Below, piece after piece: positions 17,913 through 26,942 of a stretch of 46,501 nucleotides of DNA. The notes below the pieces were generated by a model, which was not told where the DNA came from, made no database searches, and saw nothing but the letters and a program-made list of their open reading frames with translations. Within the stretch, counting starts at the first letter, position 1. Each line of letters starts with the position of its first letter. The position numbers were made by a program, and so were the translations under genes. The stretch spans positions 1 to 46,501 of the forward strand of contig CAMWRV010000019.1 of the NCBI GenBank assembly GCA_947176745.1, written 5' to 3'. Source of the DNA: an uncultured Muribaculaceae bacterium (lineage in GTDB: Bacteria; Bacteroidota; Bacteroidia; Bacteroidales; Muribaculaceae).

Positions 17913-19451
17913 TCAGACGCGGGGGGTGAGGGTGACGAGCGGGACAAGCATCTCCTGGAGAGAGATGCCGCCGTGCTGGAAGGTGCCTGTATAGTACTGC
18001 ACGTAATAGTTATAATTGTTGGGGTAGGAGAAGAAATCCTCGTTGAGCGCGAAGATGAACGTGCTCGACAGGTTCGGGGCCGGAAGGCCGAACTTGCGCG
18101 GATTGTGCATCTCGTAGACCTGACGCGGGTTGTAGTTCAGGTTCTTGCCGCACTTGTAGCGCAGATTGGTGTTGGTGTTGCGGTCGCCCACGACCTTGAC
18201 CGGGTTGTCGACACGGATCGTGCCATGGTCGGTGGTGACGATCACCTTGTAGCCAAGTTCGGCGAGGCGTCGGAAAATGTCGATCGAAGATGAATGCCTG
18301 AACCAGGATTCGGTGATCGACCTGTAGGCCGCGTCATTGCTTGCCAGCTCGCGTATCATCTTCGATTCGGTGCGGGCATGCGAGAGCATGTCGATGAAGT
18401 TGAGCACCACCACCTGCAGGGGCAGGTCTTTCGACGAGTTGAGACGCTGCATGAACTTCTCGCCCGCCGAAGAGTCATTGAGCTTCGCGTAAGAGAACTT
18501 CTCCTTGCGGCGGAAACGGTCGAGCTGTGTCTGGATCAGTTCCTGCTCATGGATGTTTAGTCCTTCATCTTCATCCTCCTCGACCCAGAGGCCGGGATAC
18601 ATCTTCGCGATGTCATAGGGCATAAGGCCGGCGAAGATGGCATTGCGGGCATACTGAGTGGAGGTTGGGAGGATCGTGGTGTACATCTCCTCGGAGACAT
18701 TGAAGAACTCCGACAGGAGGGGCTGGAGCACCCGCCACTGGTCGAGCCTGAAATTGTCGATAAGGAAGAAGCACACCTTCTCGCCGTTGTCGAGAAGCGG
18801 GAATACACGGCGGCGGAACACCTCATGACTCATGAGAGGATGGTCGTCGGTAGTGACCCACGACTCATAATTTCGCTTCACAAACTTGCAGAAATTGGAA
18901 TTAGCGTCACGCTTCTGCATGAGCAGCATCTCCTCCATCGGATTCCCGGTCTCCGACAGTTTCAGTTCCCAGCGCACAAGCTGACGGTAAACATCCATCC
19001 AGTCATCGACCGAGCCGGCGGAATTGATAAGTTGCGATATCTTGCTGAAATCCTGCTGATAGTCAGACGAAGCCTGCTCGTTTACGATCTCGCGGCTGTG
19101 GAGATTCTTCTTGATCGACAGCAGGATCTGGTTCGGGTTGACAGGTTTGATCAGATAATCGGCGATACGGTTGCCTATGGCCTGGTCCATGATATTCTCC
19201 TCCTCCGACTTGGTGACCATGACGACAGGCACCTCGGGATGCCGCTCATTGATCAGATCAAGAGTCTCCAGACCAGATATGCCGGGCATATTCTCGTCGA
19301 GAAGCACAAGCGAGAAAGAATCGTTGTCGAGCGCGTCGAGCGCGTCACGTCCATTCGAGACAGTGGTCAGATCATAGCCTTTGGCCTTTAAAAAAAGAAT
19401 ATGGGGCTTGAGGAGATCGATCTCGTCGTCGGCCCAGAGAATTTTATCCAT
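17913..19451 (-). CDS. porX: PorX: response-regulator receiver fused to a PglZ (alkaline-phosphatase-superfamily) domain
   Basis: Cytoplasmic protein that in Porphyromonas and relatives regulates type IX secretion; family structures show a zinc PglZ-type phosphodiesterase joined to a CheY-like receiver. The 512-residue protein begins MDKILWADDEIDLL. The phosphoacceptor Asp is in LLDENMPG (D52), with Thr/Lys switch residues in MVTKS and DYLIKP. A helical linker (~125-200) is followed by the PglZ domain, with FFLIDNFRLDQW (metal/nucleophile region), PTSTQYARNAIFAGL, NFIDMLSHARTE and VTTDHGTIRV. The ATG at 19451 is preferred to an in-frame GTG at 19463. It directly follows porW, so the two are likely one transcript. 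Confidence 0.94.
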   Translation of the reverse strand: MDKILWADDEIDLLKPHILFLKAKGYDLTTVSNGRDALDALDNDSFSLVLLDENMPGISGLETLDLINERHPEVPVVMVTKSEEENIMDQAIGNRIADYLIKPVNPNQILLSIKKNLHSREIVNEQASSDYQQDFSKISQLINSAGSVDDWMDVYRQLVRWELKLSETGNPMEEMLLMQKRDANSNFCKFVKRNYESWVTTDDHPLMSHEVFRRRVFPLLDNGEKVCFFLIDNFRLDQWRVLQPLLSEFFNVSEEMYTTILPTSTQYARNAIFAGLMPYDIAKMYPGLWVEEDEDEGLNIHEQELIQTQLDRFRRKEKFSYAKLNDSSAGEKFMQRLNSSKDLPLQVVVLNFIDMLSHARTESKMIRELASNDAAYRSITESWFRHSSSIDIFRRLAELGYKVIVTTDHGTIRVDNPVKVVGDRNTNTNLRYKCGKNLNYNPRQVYEMHNPRKFGLPAPNLSSTFIFALNEDFFSYPNNYNYYVQYYTGTFQHGGISLQEMLVPLVTLTPRV

Positions 19452-19485
19452 ATCGTCAGTCACTTATTTCGGTTCGACGGTTCAA

Positions 19486-19559
19486 ATTCCGGTTCAAATT
19501 CGGGTTCAAATCACGGTTCAAATCACGGTTCAAATCACGGTTCAAATCACGGTTCAAAT
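19486..19559. repeat. 12-bp tandem repeats at and beyond the porW stop codon
   Basis: On the plus strand GGTTCAAATCAC recurs in four consecutive 12-bp units, flanked by related units GGTTCAAATTCC and GGTTCAAATTCG. Read leftward, the coding form is CCGGAATTTGAA (Pro-Glu-Phe-Glu). The four CCGTGATTTGAA units carry in-frame TGA codons at 19547, 19535, 19523 and 19511 (lowest base of each). The frame past them stays open to a TGA at 19460-19462. Confidence 0.9.
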
Positions 19560-22528
19560 TTGGGTTCTGGTTCCGGTTCTGATTCCGGCTCTGGCTGCGG
19601 CTCTGATCCGGATTCTGATCCAGGCTCCGGTTCAAATTCCGGTTCAAATTCCGGTTCGGCCAGCGGTTCTGAATCCGGCTCTTCCACTGAACCGGGAGGA
19701 GCCTCGTCTTCGGCTTCGTCCTCGTCTTCAATCTCGGCGTCAAGCACCTCCAGTTCGGTCTTCTCCACCAGATCATCCTCCTCGAAGCGGAAGTACTCTT
19801 CAAATGAACGTCCCTCGCGAAGCAGAAGTTCAAAATTGTTCTTGCTGATCATGATCGGCCGCACGCCCTCAGGGAGGTCGAAACCTTTCTCCGCCATCAC
19901 CGAGCGGTAATGCTCAAGCTGCCTGAGATTGGCGAAGCCCTTCACGATAAGAAGGCCGACATTGCCGAAACTCATCGGTTCGAGGTCAAAATCACGCACC
20001 ACAAACGACGAGAAGTTAAAGCGGGCCACATCATAAAGCAACTGGTTGGCGCTGACAGAATCTCGCGGGAAGGCGAGGACAAGATACTGCGGAGCCTCCG
20101 GGTCGCGCTCGAAATTGGCCGGCTGGCCGTCGGCGCCGATCTGCACCGAGTCATTAGACAGCCTCATGGTCCAGATCATGCCCCGCGAGTTCGAGAGTCC
20201 GGCACGCGGGGTGCGTCCGGCACGCAGACCCTTCATGATGCCACCGGCCATGTCGGTCATGTCGGTGTCGGGATAACGTTCAAGAAGAGCCGTGAGCTGT
20301 TCCTTGAACTTGTCGGTGTTGTCTTCGGTCAGATAAGAGAGCGCGTCGATGAAGATGAACTTAGGAAGGATCTTCGACAGCGGGAAATCGCGCTCCATAT
20401 CAGCCGTAAGACTATGAACTACGGCGTTGTTGTCTTCAAGATAAGCGTCGTAGGCACGGGCGTACATCTCCTCCTGCACCTCGTTCATGCGCCTCAGGTT
20501 GTCGAAATAGGCGGGATCGCGCATCGCCTTGCCATAGGGAGAGTCGGGGAAGTCAGAAAGTATAAGCTGCCTCCACCTTTCGGCCTCTGCCGTCTCGCCC
20601 CGGCGCACGGCCATGAGATACATGTTGTAATATACGTCGAGACGGTAGATATTGTCGGGATAACGGTCAAGAAGCCTGTTGAACTCCCGGCGCGACGCCG
20701 TGTAATCCTCCAGTTTGTCTTTCAGAATGAGACCCATGTTGTACAGACCCTCCTGAATCACATCGTTGGCCGTCTGGATCTCCTCTTCAGTCTTCGGAAT
20801 CTGCTTAAGATAATATTCCGGCTGATGCGGATCATTCTCGGCGTCGAGACGGCGGCGGTTCTCCTGCTGCTGTTCGGGTGTGAGCGTTGAGTCATTCTCA
20901 AGAGCGGACCCGTCGTCATCGGAATCGTCTTCGTCGTCATCGCCAAACGAGAATGTCGACTTGTTGCGGCGGCGCCAGTCATCCTCAAGCTTGCGGGCGC
21001 CCCAGCGACGCTGGAACTCATTCTTGCCCTGATTCTTGGTCATGGCGTTATAGAAATACCAGGACTTGTCGGAATTCATCATGAAATTACTGGTCGATCC
21101 CTCGTCCTTCTTTATGTTTTCCTGCCCCTTGGCCTCCTGCTCAGCGAGATACTCGGCCCTCTTGGCCTCCTCGGCCTCCTTCTTCTCCTTCTCGATCAGC
21201 TCCTTTGCCAGACGCTCGGCCACCTTGCGCTGCTCCTCGGGCGACATTTTCGAAAGAGTCAGAAGAGAATCCTGAAGCTCGACATTGCCGGCATAAAGGG
21301 CAAGTTCGTCGAGAACGTCGCTGCGGCGTTTCAGCACCTTATAATCGGGATATGACTCCGGCAACTGGGGCACAGCCTCCGAATAGCAGGGCTGGGCCTT
21401 GACATACTCTCCCTGGTTGAAGTAGATATTTCCGAGAGCGAGCTGGGCGAGAGCCTTGTCGATGCCGTTGCGCGTGGACTTCTCGACGGCGAACCTGTAG
21501 TTTTCGAGAGCCTGAGTGGTGTCGCGGCGCGAGAGATAGAGATTGCCGATGGCGTAATATATCTGGTCGAGAAACTCCGAGTTGCGCGCATATCGGGTCA
21601 TCGCCTTGAGCGAGCGCACCTCACCCTTGATATTCGAGCCTTCGAACACCTCCGAGCGTTTGATACGCGCATTGAACTTCGCCCTGTAGTCGGTCGAGAC
21701 TCCGGAGCCGGCCTTGTTGAAAGCCTCATACGCCTTCTTCTTCTGCCCGAGCGTGGAATAAACCTGTCCGAGCAGGAACCAGAGCCTGTTCTTCTGGCTG
21801 CCGTGAGCATACTTCACCGCAGAGGCGAGAAACGGCTCCGCCTTCTCAAACATGCCCGAGCGCACGTAATAGTCACCCCATGCGAGGTTGTAGAGATTCT
21901 TCAGATTTCGGTTTACGAGATCCTTCTCCTTGACGAGATGCATGGCGTTCTCGGCCTCATAGGTCCAGTCGAGCGCGCAGTATGAGAGCGCCATCCAGAG
22001 TCGTGCCTCGGTTATGACCTCGGGCAACCACTTGAAATGCTTCGAGATATAGAAGAACGTGGCGGCCGCACCCGAGAAATCGCCGTTGAAATACTGCGCC
22101 TTTCCCATAGTGAGCCATGAATTGTGGAGGAACGGGTTGAACTCGTCGCGTGCGCGGAACGCCTTCTCCTTGTCAGACGATCCCTTTTTAGGCGGCTTTT
22201 TCTTTATGGAATGCAGCTGGATCGACTTCTGCATCTTCTCGATGGTCCGCTTGAAGTCGCCCGACGGCTGCGGCCGCTTCTGGTCGGCGCGCGCCTCGGC
22301 CGGATGGATTAGCATGGTGCGTGTGTAGTCATCCTGATACCCCGCCTCCATGGCCTTCAGCTGCTCGTCATAATGCGTCTTTCCGTTGAAATAGACGTTA
22401 TAGCGCGTGTTGAAAGCGTGCCACTGGCGCGACAGCGGCGTATTCTTCTTCGTGCTGCAGGAGGCGACCAGAAAAATGATCGCCACGAGCATCAGAAACT
22501 TCAGCAGATATTTTGTAAAAACACGCAT
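19547..22528 (-). CDS. porW: PorW/SprE-type TPR lipoprotein of the type IX secretion system
   Basis: Lipoprotein required in relatives for type IX secretion (SprE in gliding bacteria). The 993-residue protein has a lipoprotein signal with lipobox VASC (Cys24), a long TPR region (~100-450; FNGDFSGAAATFFYISKHF, YFNQGEYVKAQPCYSEAV), and a charged coiled-coil stretch (~440-470). Further TPR/outer-membrane-lipoprotein-like repeats and a C-terminal domain (PQYLVLAFPRDSVSANQLLYDVARFNFSSF, split here) follow. It ends in ~60 residues of Glu/Pro/Ser repeats (EPEFEPEFEPEPG). The tail is encoded by a tandem repeat that runs on past the stop codon. A promoter is plausible at 22546-22575. It lies immediately upstream of porX. 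Confidence 0.88.
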   Translation of the reverse strand: MRVFTKYLLKFLMLVAIIFLVASCSTKKNTPLSRQWHAFNTRYNVYFNGKTHYDEQLKAMEAGYQDDYTRTMLIHPAEARADQKRPQPSGDFKRTIEKMQKSIQLHSIKKKPPKKGSSDKEKAFRARDEFNPFLHNSWLTMGKAQYFNGDFSGAAATFFYISKHFKWLPEVITEARLWMALSYCALDWTYEAENAMHLVKEKDLVNRNLKNLYNLAWGDYYVRSGMFEKAEPFLASAVKYAHGSQKNRLWFLLGQVYSTLGQKKKAYEAFNKAGSGVSTDYRAKFNARIKRSEVFEGSNIKGEVRSLKAMTRYARNSEFLDQIYYAIGNLYLSRRDTTQALENYRFAVEKSTRNGIDKALAQLALGNIYFNQGEYVKAQPCYSEAVPQLPESYPDYKVLKRRSDVLDELALYAGNVELQDSLLTLSKMSPEEQRKVAERLAKELIEKEKKEAEEAKRAEYLAEQEAKGQENIKKDEGSTSNFMMNSDKSWYFYNAMTKNQGKNEFQRRWGARKLEDDWRRRNKSTFSFGDDDEDDSDDDGSALENDSTLTPEQQQENRRRLDAENDPHQPEYYLKQIPKTEEEIQTANDVIQEGLYNMGLILKDKLEDYTASRREFNRLLDRYPDNIYRLDVYYNMYLMAVRRGETAEAERWRQLILSDFPDSPYGKAMRDPAYFDNLRRMNEVQEEMYARAYDAYLEDNNAVVHSLTADMERDFPLSKILPKFIFIDALSYLTEDNTDKFKEQLTALLERYPDTDMTDMAGGIMKGLRAGRTPRAGLSNSRGMIWTMRLSNDSVQIGADGQPANFERDPEAPQYLVLAFPRDSVSANQLLYDVARFNFSSFVVRDFDLEPMSFGNVGLLIVKGFANLRQLEHYRSVMAEKGFDLPEGVRPIMISKNNFELLLREGRSFEEYFRFEEDDLVEKTELEVLDAEIEDEDEAEDEAPPGSVEEPDSEPLAEPEFEPEFEPEPGSESGSEPQPEPESEPEPEPKFEP

Positions 22529-22545
22529 AGATTTAAAACGACTGA

Positions 22546-22575
22546 CAAGTATATCTTATTAGACCCCATCCCAAA
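22546..22575 (-). promoter_or_regulatory. Putative porW promoter
   Basis: Read leftward, TTTG (22575-22572), 18-nt spacer, TATACTTG (22553-22546), one mismatch from TAnnTTTG. The box ends 17 nt before the porW ATG. The spacer contains the AGACCCC arm of the neighbouring hairpin. Confidence 0.45.
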
Positions 22576-22601
22576 AAAATATTGATACAAGGGCGGGGTC
22601 T
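22561..22601. other. Hairpin between divergent porW and the glutaminyl-cyclase gene
   Basis: AGACCCC (22561-22567) pairs perfectly with GGGGTCT (22595-22601). Three further C-G pairs form after a small bulge, leaving an A/T-rich loop of about 18 nt. Plus-strand DNA after it is T-rich (TTATTGC then about ten T), which looks like a terminator, yet no gene reads into it from the left. It may insulate the divergent genes or act in porW regulation. Confidence 0.45.
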
Positions 22602-22630
22602 TATTGCATTTTTTTTTGTAATTTTGCGAT

Positions 22631-23593
22631 ATGCGAAAGATAATGTGCATAATGGGCGGTATACTGATGCTTGCAGGCTGCTCGGCAAGCGGCAAGCAGG
22701 GGGAAGCGGCGACCCGCGACAGCGACAGTGCGGCTGCCGTGGAGGTTCCTGCGTTCGACGCCGACAGCGCCTACAGCTACGTGGAGCGTCAGGTCGGGTT
22801 CGGCCCGCGCGTGCCCAACACTGCGGCACACGACGCCGCCGCGGCATGGCTTGCCTCCGAGCTGCGGAGGCACGGAGCAGAAGTCACCGAACAGAAAGCC
22901 GATCTCCGCGCCTTCGACGGCACAGTGCTCAGATCGACCAACATAATGGGGAGCTACAACCCCGGCGAGACCAACCGTCTGCTGCTTCTCGCACACTACG
23001 ACACACGCCCCTGGGCCGACGCCGATCCCGACAAGGATAACCACGGCAAAGCCATCGACGGCGCCAACGACGGCGCGAGCGGTGCCGGAGTGCTTTTAGA
23101 GGCGGCGCGAGCCTTCGGCCGCAGCAACCCCGGACTCGGCATCGACATACTCTTCGTCGACTCCGAAGACTACGGCACCGAGGGCGACGACACAAGCTGG
23201 GCTCTCGGAGCAAGATACTTCGCCGAGAACCCGATCAAGCCCGGCTACCGCGCCACACAGGCCATACTGCTCGACATGGTGGGAGGGAAAGGGGCCGTCT
23301 TCCCCGCCGAATACTTCTCACGCCAGGCAGCCCCCGGACTTGACGACGCATTCCGTGCCGCCGCCGAGAGAGCCGGCCACGGAGAGAGATTCCCGAAGAT
23401 CTACGGCGGAGCCGTGACAGACGACCATGTCGAGCTGATCAGACAGGGCATCCCCGCGATAGACATAATCGACTACCGTGTCAACGAGGGTTTCTGCCCG
23501 ACGTGGCACACCATGTCGGACAACATGGAGAACATCGACCGCGAGACCCTGCGTGCCGTCGGCGAGACACTTCTCCGCTTCATCTACGAATAA
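22631..23593 (+). CDS. Glutaminyl-peptide cyclotransferase / M28-family zinc lipoprotein
   Basis: Probably cyclises N-terminal Gln of exported proteins to pyroglutamate, a modification reported for many periplasmic proteins of Bacteroidetes. The 320-residue protein has a lipoprotein signal with lipobox LAGC (Cys17), then the M28/QC fold with zinc ligands in GANDGASG (Asp), VDSEDYG (Glu) and TDDHVEL (His), and HYDTRPWAD. The single-zinc pattern and the WALGARYFA/PKIYGG segments favour cyclase over aminopeptidase. The start is MRKIMCIMGG at 22631; an ATG at 22643 is possible. A TAATTTTG box (22619-22626) only 5 nt upstream hints at a leaderless mRNA or chance. Separated from tyrS by a small hairpin (23600-23633). 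Confidence 0.85.
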   Translation: MRKIMCIMGGILMLAGCSASGKQGEAATRDSDSAAAVEVPAFDADSAYSYVERQVGFGPRVPNTAAHDAAAAWLASELRRHGAEVTEQKADLRAFDGTVLRSTNIMGSYNPGETNRLLLLAHYDTRPWADADPDKDNHGKAIDGANDGASGAGVLLEAARAFGRSNPGLGIDILFVDSEDYGTEGDDTSWALGARYFAENPIKPGYRATQAILLDMVGGKGAVFPAEYFSRQAAPGLDDAFRAAAERAGHGERFPKIYGGAVTDDHVELIRQGIPAIDIIDYRVNEGFCPTWHTMSDNMENIDRETLRAVGETLLRFIYE

Positions 23594-23599
23594 CCTGAC

Positions 23600-23633
23600 G
23601 GGGAGACGGGCCGGATCACGGCATTCTCTCCCC
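23600..23633 (+). other. Hairpin between the cyclase gene and tyrS
   Basis: GGGGAGA (23600-23606) pairs with TCTCCCC (23627-23633), and GCCG/CGGC pairs inside the loop. No T-run follows, so it is a weak terminator candidate or a leader structure of tyrS. Confidence 0.3.
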
Positions 23634-23653
23634 CCGCAAGAAAAACAAAAGAT

Positions 23654-24946
23654 ATGGATTTCATACAGGAACTTACATGGCGCGGCATGGTTCACACCGT
23701 CATGCCCGGCACCGACGAACAGCTCAAGAAAGAGATGACAACCGCCTACCTCGGCATCGACCCGACGGCAGACTCACTTCATATCGGCCACCTCTGCGGA
23801 GTTATGATGCTCCGCCACTTCCAGCGCTGCGGCCACAAGCCACTGGCGCTTGTGGGGGGCGCGACCGGCATGATCGGCGACCCTTCGGGCAAATCGGCCG
23901 AGCGCAACCTGCTCGACGAGGAGACACTGCGCCACAACCAGGAGGCGATCAAGAAACAGCTTGCCAAATTCCTCGACTTCGAGAGCGACGCACCCAACCG
24001 CGCCGAGCTTGTCAACAACTACGACTGGACGAAAGACGTGACATTTCTCGACTTCGCCCGCGAGATCGGCAAGCACATCACCGTCAACTACATGATGGCC
24101 AAAGACTCCGTGCAGAAGCGCCTCAACGGCGAGGCACGCGACGGACTGAGCTTCACCGAGTTCACCTACCAGCTTCTCCAGGGCTTCGACTACTATACGC
24201 TCTACAAGGACCGCAACTGCCGTCTGCAGCTCGGCGGTTCCGACCAGTGGGGCAACATCACGACAGGCACCGAGCTGATCCGCCGCAAACTCGGCGGAGA
24301 GGCATACGCGCTGACCTGCCCTCTGATCACCAAGGCCGACGGCGGCAAATTCGGCAAGACCGAAAGCGGCAACATCTGGCTTGACCCTGCCCGCACATCG
24401 CCCTACAGGTTCTATCAGTTCTGGCTCAACGTCTCCGACAGCGACGCCGAGAAATATCTCAAGATCTTCACCTCGCTGACCAAGGAGGAGATCGAGGCAC
24501 TGGCCACCGAGCACGCCGCCGATCCGGGCCGCCGCCCGATGCAGAAGCGTCTGGCCAAAGAGCTGACGGTCATGGTACACAGCGAGAAAGACTACGAGGC
24601 CGCCGTCGAGGCATCGGCTATACTCTTCAGCAACCAGGCCGCCGAGGCACTGCGCAACCTTGACGAGCGCACGCTCCTCGACGTGTTCGAGGGAGTGCCG
24701 ACATTCCAGATCAGCCGGAGCGAGCTTGAGGCCGGCATACCCGCACTCGACCTTCTGGCCGTGAAGTCGGGAGTGTTCCCCTCCAAGGGAGAGGCCCGCA
24801 AGATGGTTCAGGCCGGCGCGGTGAGCGTCAACAAAGAGAAACTCACCGACCCTGCGGCGACAATCGACGCCACATCGCTGCTCGGCGGCAAATACATACA
24901 CATCCAGAAGGGTAAAAAGAACCATTTCCTTCTGATCGCGGAGTAA
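23654..24946 (+). CDS. tyrS: Tyrosyl-tRNA synthetase
   Basis: Charges tRNA-Tyr with tyrosine in the cytosol. The 430-residue protein has the class I signature HIGHLCGVM (~36-44), [14 protein letters not shown], the tyrosine pocket [24 protein letters not shown], and the KMSKS-equivalent KFGKTESGN (~230). A C-terminal S4 RNA-binding domain ends the protein ([19 protein letters not shown]). Length and motif order are typical of bacterial TyrRS. The stop at 24946 is followed within 30 nt by the SusR-like gene. Confidence 0.97.
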   Translation: MDFIQELTWRGMVHTVMPGTDEQLKKEMTTAYLGIDPTADSLHIGHLCGVMMLRHFQRCGHKPLALVGGATGMIGDPSGKSAERNLLDEETLRHNQEAIKKQLAKFLDFESDAPNRAELVNNYDWTKDVTFLDFAREIGKHITVNYMMAKDSVQKRLNGEARDGLSFTEFTYQLLQGFDYYTLYKDRNCRLQLGGSDQWGNITTGTELIRRKLGGEAYALTCPLITKADGGKFGKTESGNIWLDPARTSPYRFYQFWLNVSDSDAEKYLKIFTSLTKEEIEALATEHAADPGRRPMQKRLAKELTVMVHSEKDYEAAVEASAILFSNQAAEALRNLDERTLLDVFEGVPTFQISRSELEAGIPALDLLAVKSGVFPSKGEARKMVQAGAVSVNKEKLTDPAATIDATSLLGGKYIHIQKGKKNHFLLIAE

Positions 24947-24974
24947 CGGCAAACCGGAATTGACAGCAAGCCAT

Positions 24975-26639
24975 ATGCACGCACGCAGGATCATAAAGAC
25001 ACTCGCACTGACGCTCGCCGCCGCGACCGGACTCGCCGCCGCGTCGTGCGGCGGCCGTCACGGCAGTGACGGACTCGACAGCCTCTACAGGGAGGTCGAC
25101 GCCGAGATCACGCGCAGCGGACAATACATGGCCGAAAAAGAGAGACGCATCGCCGACCTTCGCCGCGAATATGCCGGAGAGACCGACGATCAGCGCAGAC
25201 TGAGGACACTCGACCGACTGATAGGGGAGTACGAGTCGTATATCAGCGACTCGGCCCTCTTCTATGTGTCGGAAGCCGAGAGCGTGGCCTCGCGGCTCGG
25301 CGACACGCGCGAAAGAACGCGACTTCAGATCAAGAAAGCCGACATAGCCTCGCACGCGGGCCTCTTCGCCGAGGCCCACCAGATGCTCGCCGAGGTGCCC
25401 CGCGCGGCACTCGACAGCTCGCTGCTGGCAAAATACTACGCCACCTACAGCAGCCTCTATCAGTATGAATGCGAGTATCTGCCCGAAGGAGAATACTCGC
25501 GCCGCAGCCAGGAGCTGCGCAACATCTACACCGACTCGCTCATGCGCGTGTCGAGTCCCGAGTCGTTCGACTACCTCGTAAACTGGGCCGCGCTCGAGAT
25601 CGGACGCGGCAACAACGAAGACGTGCGCTGCCGCCTTGAGGCCGACATCAGGAAACATGAGCCGGGCACGCGACAGTACTCCATTCTGGCCTCGATCCTG
25701 GCGTTCATGTACCACACGATGGAACGCGACGACGAATACAAGCGCTACCTGTCGCAGACCGTCATCTCCGACATAAAGGGAGCGGTCAAGGAGAACATGG
25801 CCATCCGCGAACTTGCCACACAGGTGTTCGAAGACGGCGACATCGACCGTGCCAACCGCTATCTCAAAGTCAGTTTCGACGACGCCAACTTCTTCGCGGC
25901 GCGCATGCGCAACGCGCAGTCGAGCCGCATGCTGCCCGTGATCGACAACGCCTACGACACGCGCCAGAAGAAACTCCAGTCGCGCCAGCGAGTGCTGATC
26001 TATATCACCATCGGGCTTCTGCTGCTCGTGACCGGAGCGGTGTTCTACATCCTCAAGCAGATCAGACGCGTGCAGGAAGCCAACCGCCGCGTCAGCAAGA
26101 GCAACGGCGAGCTGCAGGCCATGTCGGCCCGCCTGCAGGAGATGAACTCCACCCTTGAGAAGACCAACGAAGAGCTGAAACTCTCAAACCGCGTCACCGA
26201 GGGATACGCCGGACTCTTCATGGAGTTCAGCTCGATCAACATTTCGGCACTCCAGAAATACCACCTCGCCCTCCGTAACCTCGCCGTGCAGGGAAACGTG
26301 AAGGGGATACTCAAGAAACTCGACTCAGGCGATGTGGCGATCGACACACTTAAAGACTTCTATGCCAAATTCGACGAAGCGATCCTGCACATCTATCCGC
26401 AATTTATCGAGAAGGTCAACCAGCTGATGACCGACGACAACCCCATAGTGCTCAAAGGGGGTGAAAAACTAAACACCGAACTGCGCATCCTCGCCCTGAT
26501 ACGCATAGGCATCACCGACAGCGAGAAGATCTCGCAGTTCCTCCGCTGCTCGATCTCGACCATCTACACCTACCGCTCCAAGCTGAAGAAGAGAGCGAAA
26601 AATCCTGACACGTTCGAAGCCGAACTGATGGTGGTCTGA
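24975..26639 (+). CDS. susR: SusR-like membrane-tethered transcriptional activator of the starch locus
   Basis: In Bacteroides thetaiotaomicron SusR is a membrane-spanning activator that responds to maltose/starch and turns on the sus genes; this gene has the same layout and position. The 554-residue protein has a lipoprotein-like signal (AAASC, Cys25) and a helical/TPR-like periplasmic region (~40-320). One TM helix follows (~340-360, VLIYITIGLLLLVTGAVFYIL), then a coiled coil (~363-405), and a cytoplasmic domain ending in an HTH-like segment (~503-545, ELRILALIRIGITDSEKISQFL). The architecture matches the DUF6377 family as I recall it. The ATG at 24975 begins the signal; an upstream TTG is unlikely. 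susC follows after 303 nt. Confidence 0.82.
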   Translation: MHARRIIKTLALTLAAATGLAAASCGGRHGSDGLDSLYREVDAEITRSGQYMAEKERRIADLRREYAGETDDQRRLRTLDRLIGEYESYISDSALFYVSEAESVASRLGDTRERTRLQIKKADIASHAGLFAEAHQMLAEVPRAALDSSLLAKYYATYSSLYQYECEYLPEGEYSRRSQELRNIYTDSLMRVSSPESFDYLVNWAALEIGRGNNEDVRCRLEADIRKHEPGTRQYSILASILAFMYHTMERDDEYKRYLSQTVISDIKGAVKENMAIRELATQVFEDGDIDRANRYLKVSFDDANFFAARMRNAQSSRMLPVIDNAYDTRQKKLQSRQRVLIYITIGLLLLVTGAVFYILKQIRRVQEANRRVSKSNGELQAMSARLQEMNSTLEKTNEELKLSNRVTEGYAGLFMEFSSINISALQKYHLALRNLAVQGNVKGILKKLDSGDVAIDTLKDFYAKFDEAILHIYPQFIEKVNQLMTDDNPIVLKGGEKLNTELRILALIRIGITDSEKISQFLRCSISTIYTYRSKLKKRAKNPDTFEAELMVV

Positions 26640-26701
26640 CACGAGACGACCCTGCCGGAACGCATAAATGCCCTGGCAGACAGCATGGCGGGGCTAAAAA
26701 A

Positions 26702-26717
26702 GCGTTTTGATAAACGC
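26702..26717. promoter_or_regulatory. Perfect 16-nt palindromic hairpin upstream of susC
   Basis: GCGTTT-TGAT-AAACGC, preceded by a run of six A, about 76 nt upstream of the susC -33 element. It could be the SusR-like activator's site or part of a terminator for susR; the sequence alone does not decide. Confidence 0.4.
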
Positions 26718-26792
26718 ACACGCAACAAAACGATATATAACTATAATTCAACACATTAGCAAAGAAAGCCATTTAGATTTTCCTTTGATGCA

Positions 26793-26824
26793 TTTGACAG
26801 AGTCAATGATAATATGGAATTTTG
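26793..26824 (+). promoter_or_regulatory. Promoter of the sus operon
   Basis: TTTG (26793-26796), 20-nt spacer, GAATTTTG (26817-26824), one mismatch from TAnnTTTG. The predicted leader is about 110 nt. The remaining DNA between susR and susC holds the palindrome at 26702-26717 and the leader repeats at 26837-26879. Confidence 0.55.
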
Positions 26825-26836
26825 CAACTGATAAGA

Positions 26837-26879
26837 GCGCGGCATAAACGACGACGCGCAAGCAAGGCGCGGCATAAAC
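26837..26879 (+). repeat. 13-bp direct repeat in the susC leader
   Basis: GCGCGGCATAAAC occurs twice (26837-26849 and 26867-26879), 30 bp apart, inside the predicted 5' untranslated region. Nothing else in the leader is recognisable; the function is unknown. Confidence 0.75.
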
Positions 26880-26942
26880 CACTGCTCGCAAGAGTGAGGT
26901 CCGCCTTCCGGGAAAGGAAACAACAAAACAACAATAACAATC

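Noticed and set aside
17913-19451. PglZ domain as part of a phage-defence (BREX) system
   Set aside because: The PglZ domain is fused to an N-terminal response-regulator receiver and follows porW, which is the PorX arrangement; no other BREX gene is nearby.
22619-22626. TAATTTTG as promoter of the cyclase gene
   Set aside because: It lies only 5 nt before the ATG and has no TTTG at the correct distance; possible leaderless start, but not supported enough to list as a promoter.
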